Shown one piece after another: positions 13,751-14,275 of a stretch of 14,275 nt of DNA (its first letter is position 1; every line of letters begins with the position of its first letter). The DNA is from Sutterella parvirubra YIT 11816. Lineage in GTDB: Bacteria; Pseudomonadota; Gammaproteobacteria; Burkholderiales; Burkholderiaceae_F. Under the pieces are notes generated by a model. It made no database searches, had not been told where the DNA came from, and saw nothing but the letters and a program-made list of their open reading frames with translations. A program made the position numbers and the translations under genes. Location of the stretch: assembly GCF_000250875.1 (NCBI RefSeq), contig NZ_JH604877.1, forward strand, positions 1 through 14,275. Direction: 5' to 3'.

Positions 13751-14275
13751 CTATTTTCTCCCAAAGGTCTTCCGGCTCTTCCATATGCGCAACCCTAGCA
13801 CATGATAACGCCACACGGAATGATCATCTTTCATTGACTTTTTAATGTCAAAAACTGGAATACCAAATAGATGGATACTGTATAGAGCTGAATTTTTGAA
13901 AAGTGAAATTGGACCGTATCGCCTTTGTTTCCCCGACCACCTCAACACAAACTGATGATCTTTATGAAGTAACCCATAGCTCGAGGTCACCTGAAAGCCA
14001 AACAAATCCAGATTACGAGGTTGATATGCAAACAGTTTAAGCAAGTAGAAGAGCGACTCCTTCCTCGCCCCCATCAGCCGTTCATTCATCGCAAAGAACG
14101 CTGAAGTTCCCTCCCATATTTTTTCGAAAACTCGCCCCCTCTTAGCTTCACCCTTCGGCATTCGGGAAAAAATAACTTTTCCGTCACGAACGACTTCTGC
14201 TGTTGGCTCCGAAGAAGTCATCATAAACTCCAAAAACCTCGAAACCTCAGGAACAGTAAAGAAATAAAATTTACT
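13751..14275 (-). CDS. AT-rich gene, probable surface-polysaccharide protein (partial, N-terminus beyond the right edge)
   Basis: The frame is open from the right edge to TAG at 13751, giving about 174 visible residues. A start at TTG 14233 or ATG 14224 is possible (GGAG lies just before ATG), but the 14 in-frame codons above it (SKFYFFTVPEVSRF) look like coding sequence, so I treat it as the end of a longer gene. G+C is about 43% by hand count over 13801-14220, far below the rest, which suggests transfer. No catalytic motif is visible. Near the C-terminus is YSIHLFGIPVFDIKKS, followed by a degenerate second copy, WRYHVLGLRIWKSRK. Repeats of this LFGIP-x3-IKK kind occur at the ends of many capsule and LPS glycosyltransferase-like proteins. 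That is pattern memory, so the function is tentative. It ends 3 bases before proB. Confidence 0.6.
   Translation of the reverse strand, partial: SKFYFFTVPEVSRFLEFMMTSSEPTAEVVRDGKVIFSRMPKGEAKRGRVFEKIWEGTSAFFAMNERLMGARKESLFYLLKLFAYQPRNLDLFGFQVTSSYGLLHKDHQFVLRWSGKQRRYGPISLFKNSALYSIHLFGIPVFDIKKSMKDDHSVWRYHVLGLRIWKSRKTFGRK

Overview
The window is a GC-rich (a sample line counts to about 68% G+C) piece of a bacterial chromosome made almost entirely of housekeeping genes. The gene content and neighbourhoods (ypjD / PP0621-like / ampD next to ffh, ruvC-ruvA-ruvB, ybgC-tolQ-tolR-tolA, proB near proS) point to a betaproteobacterium of the order Burkholderiales. A high-GC member of the Sutterellaceae is my best guess, from general feel and not from a search.

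Layout. Bases 1-2199 are a leftward cluster: ypjD (cytochrome c assembly-type membrane protein), a small PP0621-like zinc-ribbon protein, ampD (peptidoglycan-recycling amidase) and a YggT-family membrane protein cut by the left edge. A 336-base divergent intergenic region (2200-2535) separates it from a rightward block: ffh (SRP GTPase), ruvC, ruvA and ruvB (Holliday-junction resolution). This block ends in a very strong intrinsic terminator at 6265-6301. A leftward orphan multi-pass membrane protein (6330-7286) follows. Next is a rightward Tol operon, ybgC-tolQ-tolR-tolA (7442-10203), which lacks tolB, pal and cpoB. In their place, behind a terminator-like hairpin, sits a lone Panacea-domain (DUF4065, antitoxin/SocA-type) gene at 10290-10727. 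It converges on the leftward pair proB-proS (13747 to 10800) across a bidirectional terminator. The right edge (13751-14275) is a much more AT-rich reading frame (about 43% G+C by hand count over 13801-14220). It continues off the window, looks like the end of a surface-polysaccharide gene, and stops only 3 bases before the proB start codon.

How the genes work together. Ffh delivers nascent membrane proteins. RuvABC branch-migrates and cuts Holliday junctions. YbgC and TolQRA belong to the envelope-constriction Tol-Pal machine. AmpD recycles the cell wall. ProB commits glutamate to proline and ProS charges proline onto tRNA.

I see no clearly new system. The most unusual points are the toxin-less Panacea gene directly behind a truncated tol operon, the foreign-looking gene fused tightly to the 5' end of proB, the ffh/ruvC overlap, and an unrecognised membrane protein. 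I saw no tRNA, rRNA, CRISPR array, insertion sequence or attachment site.
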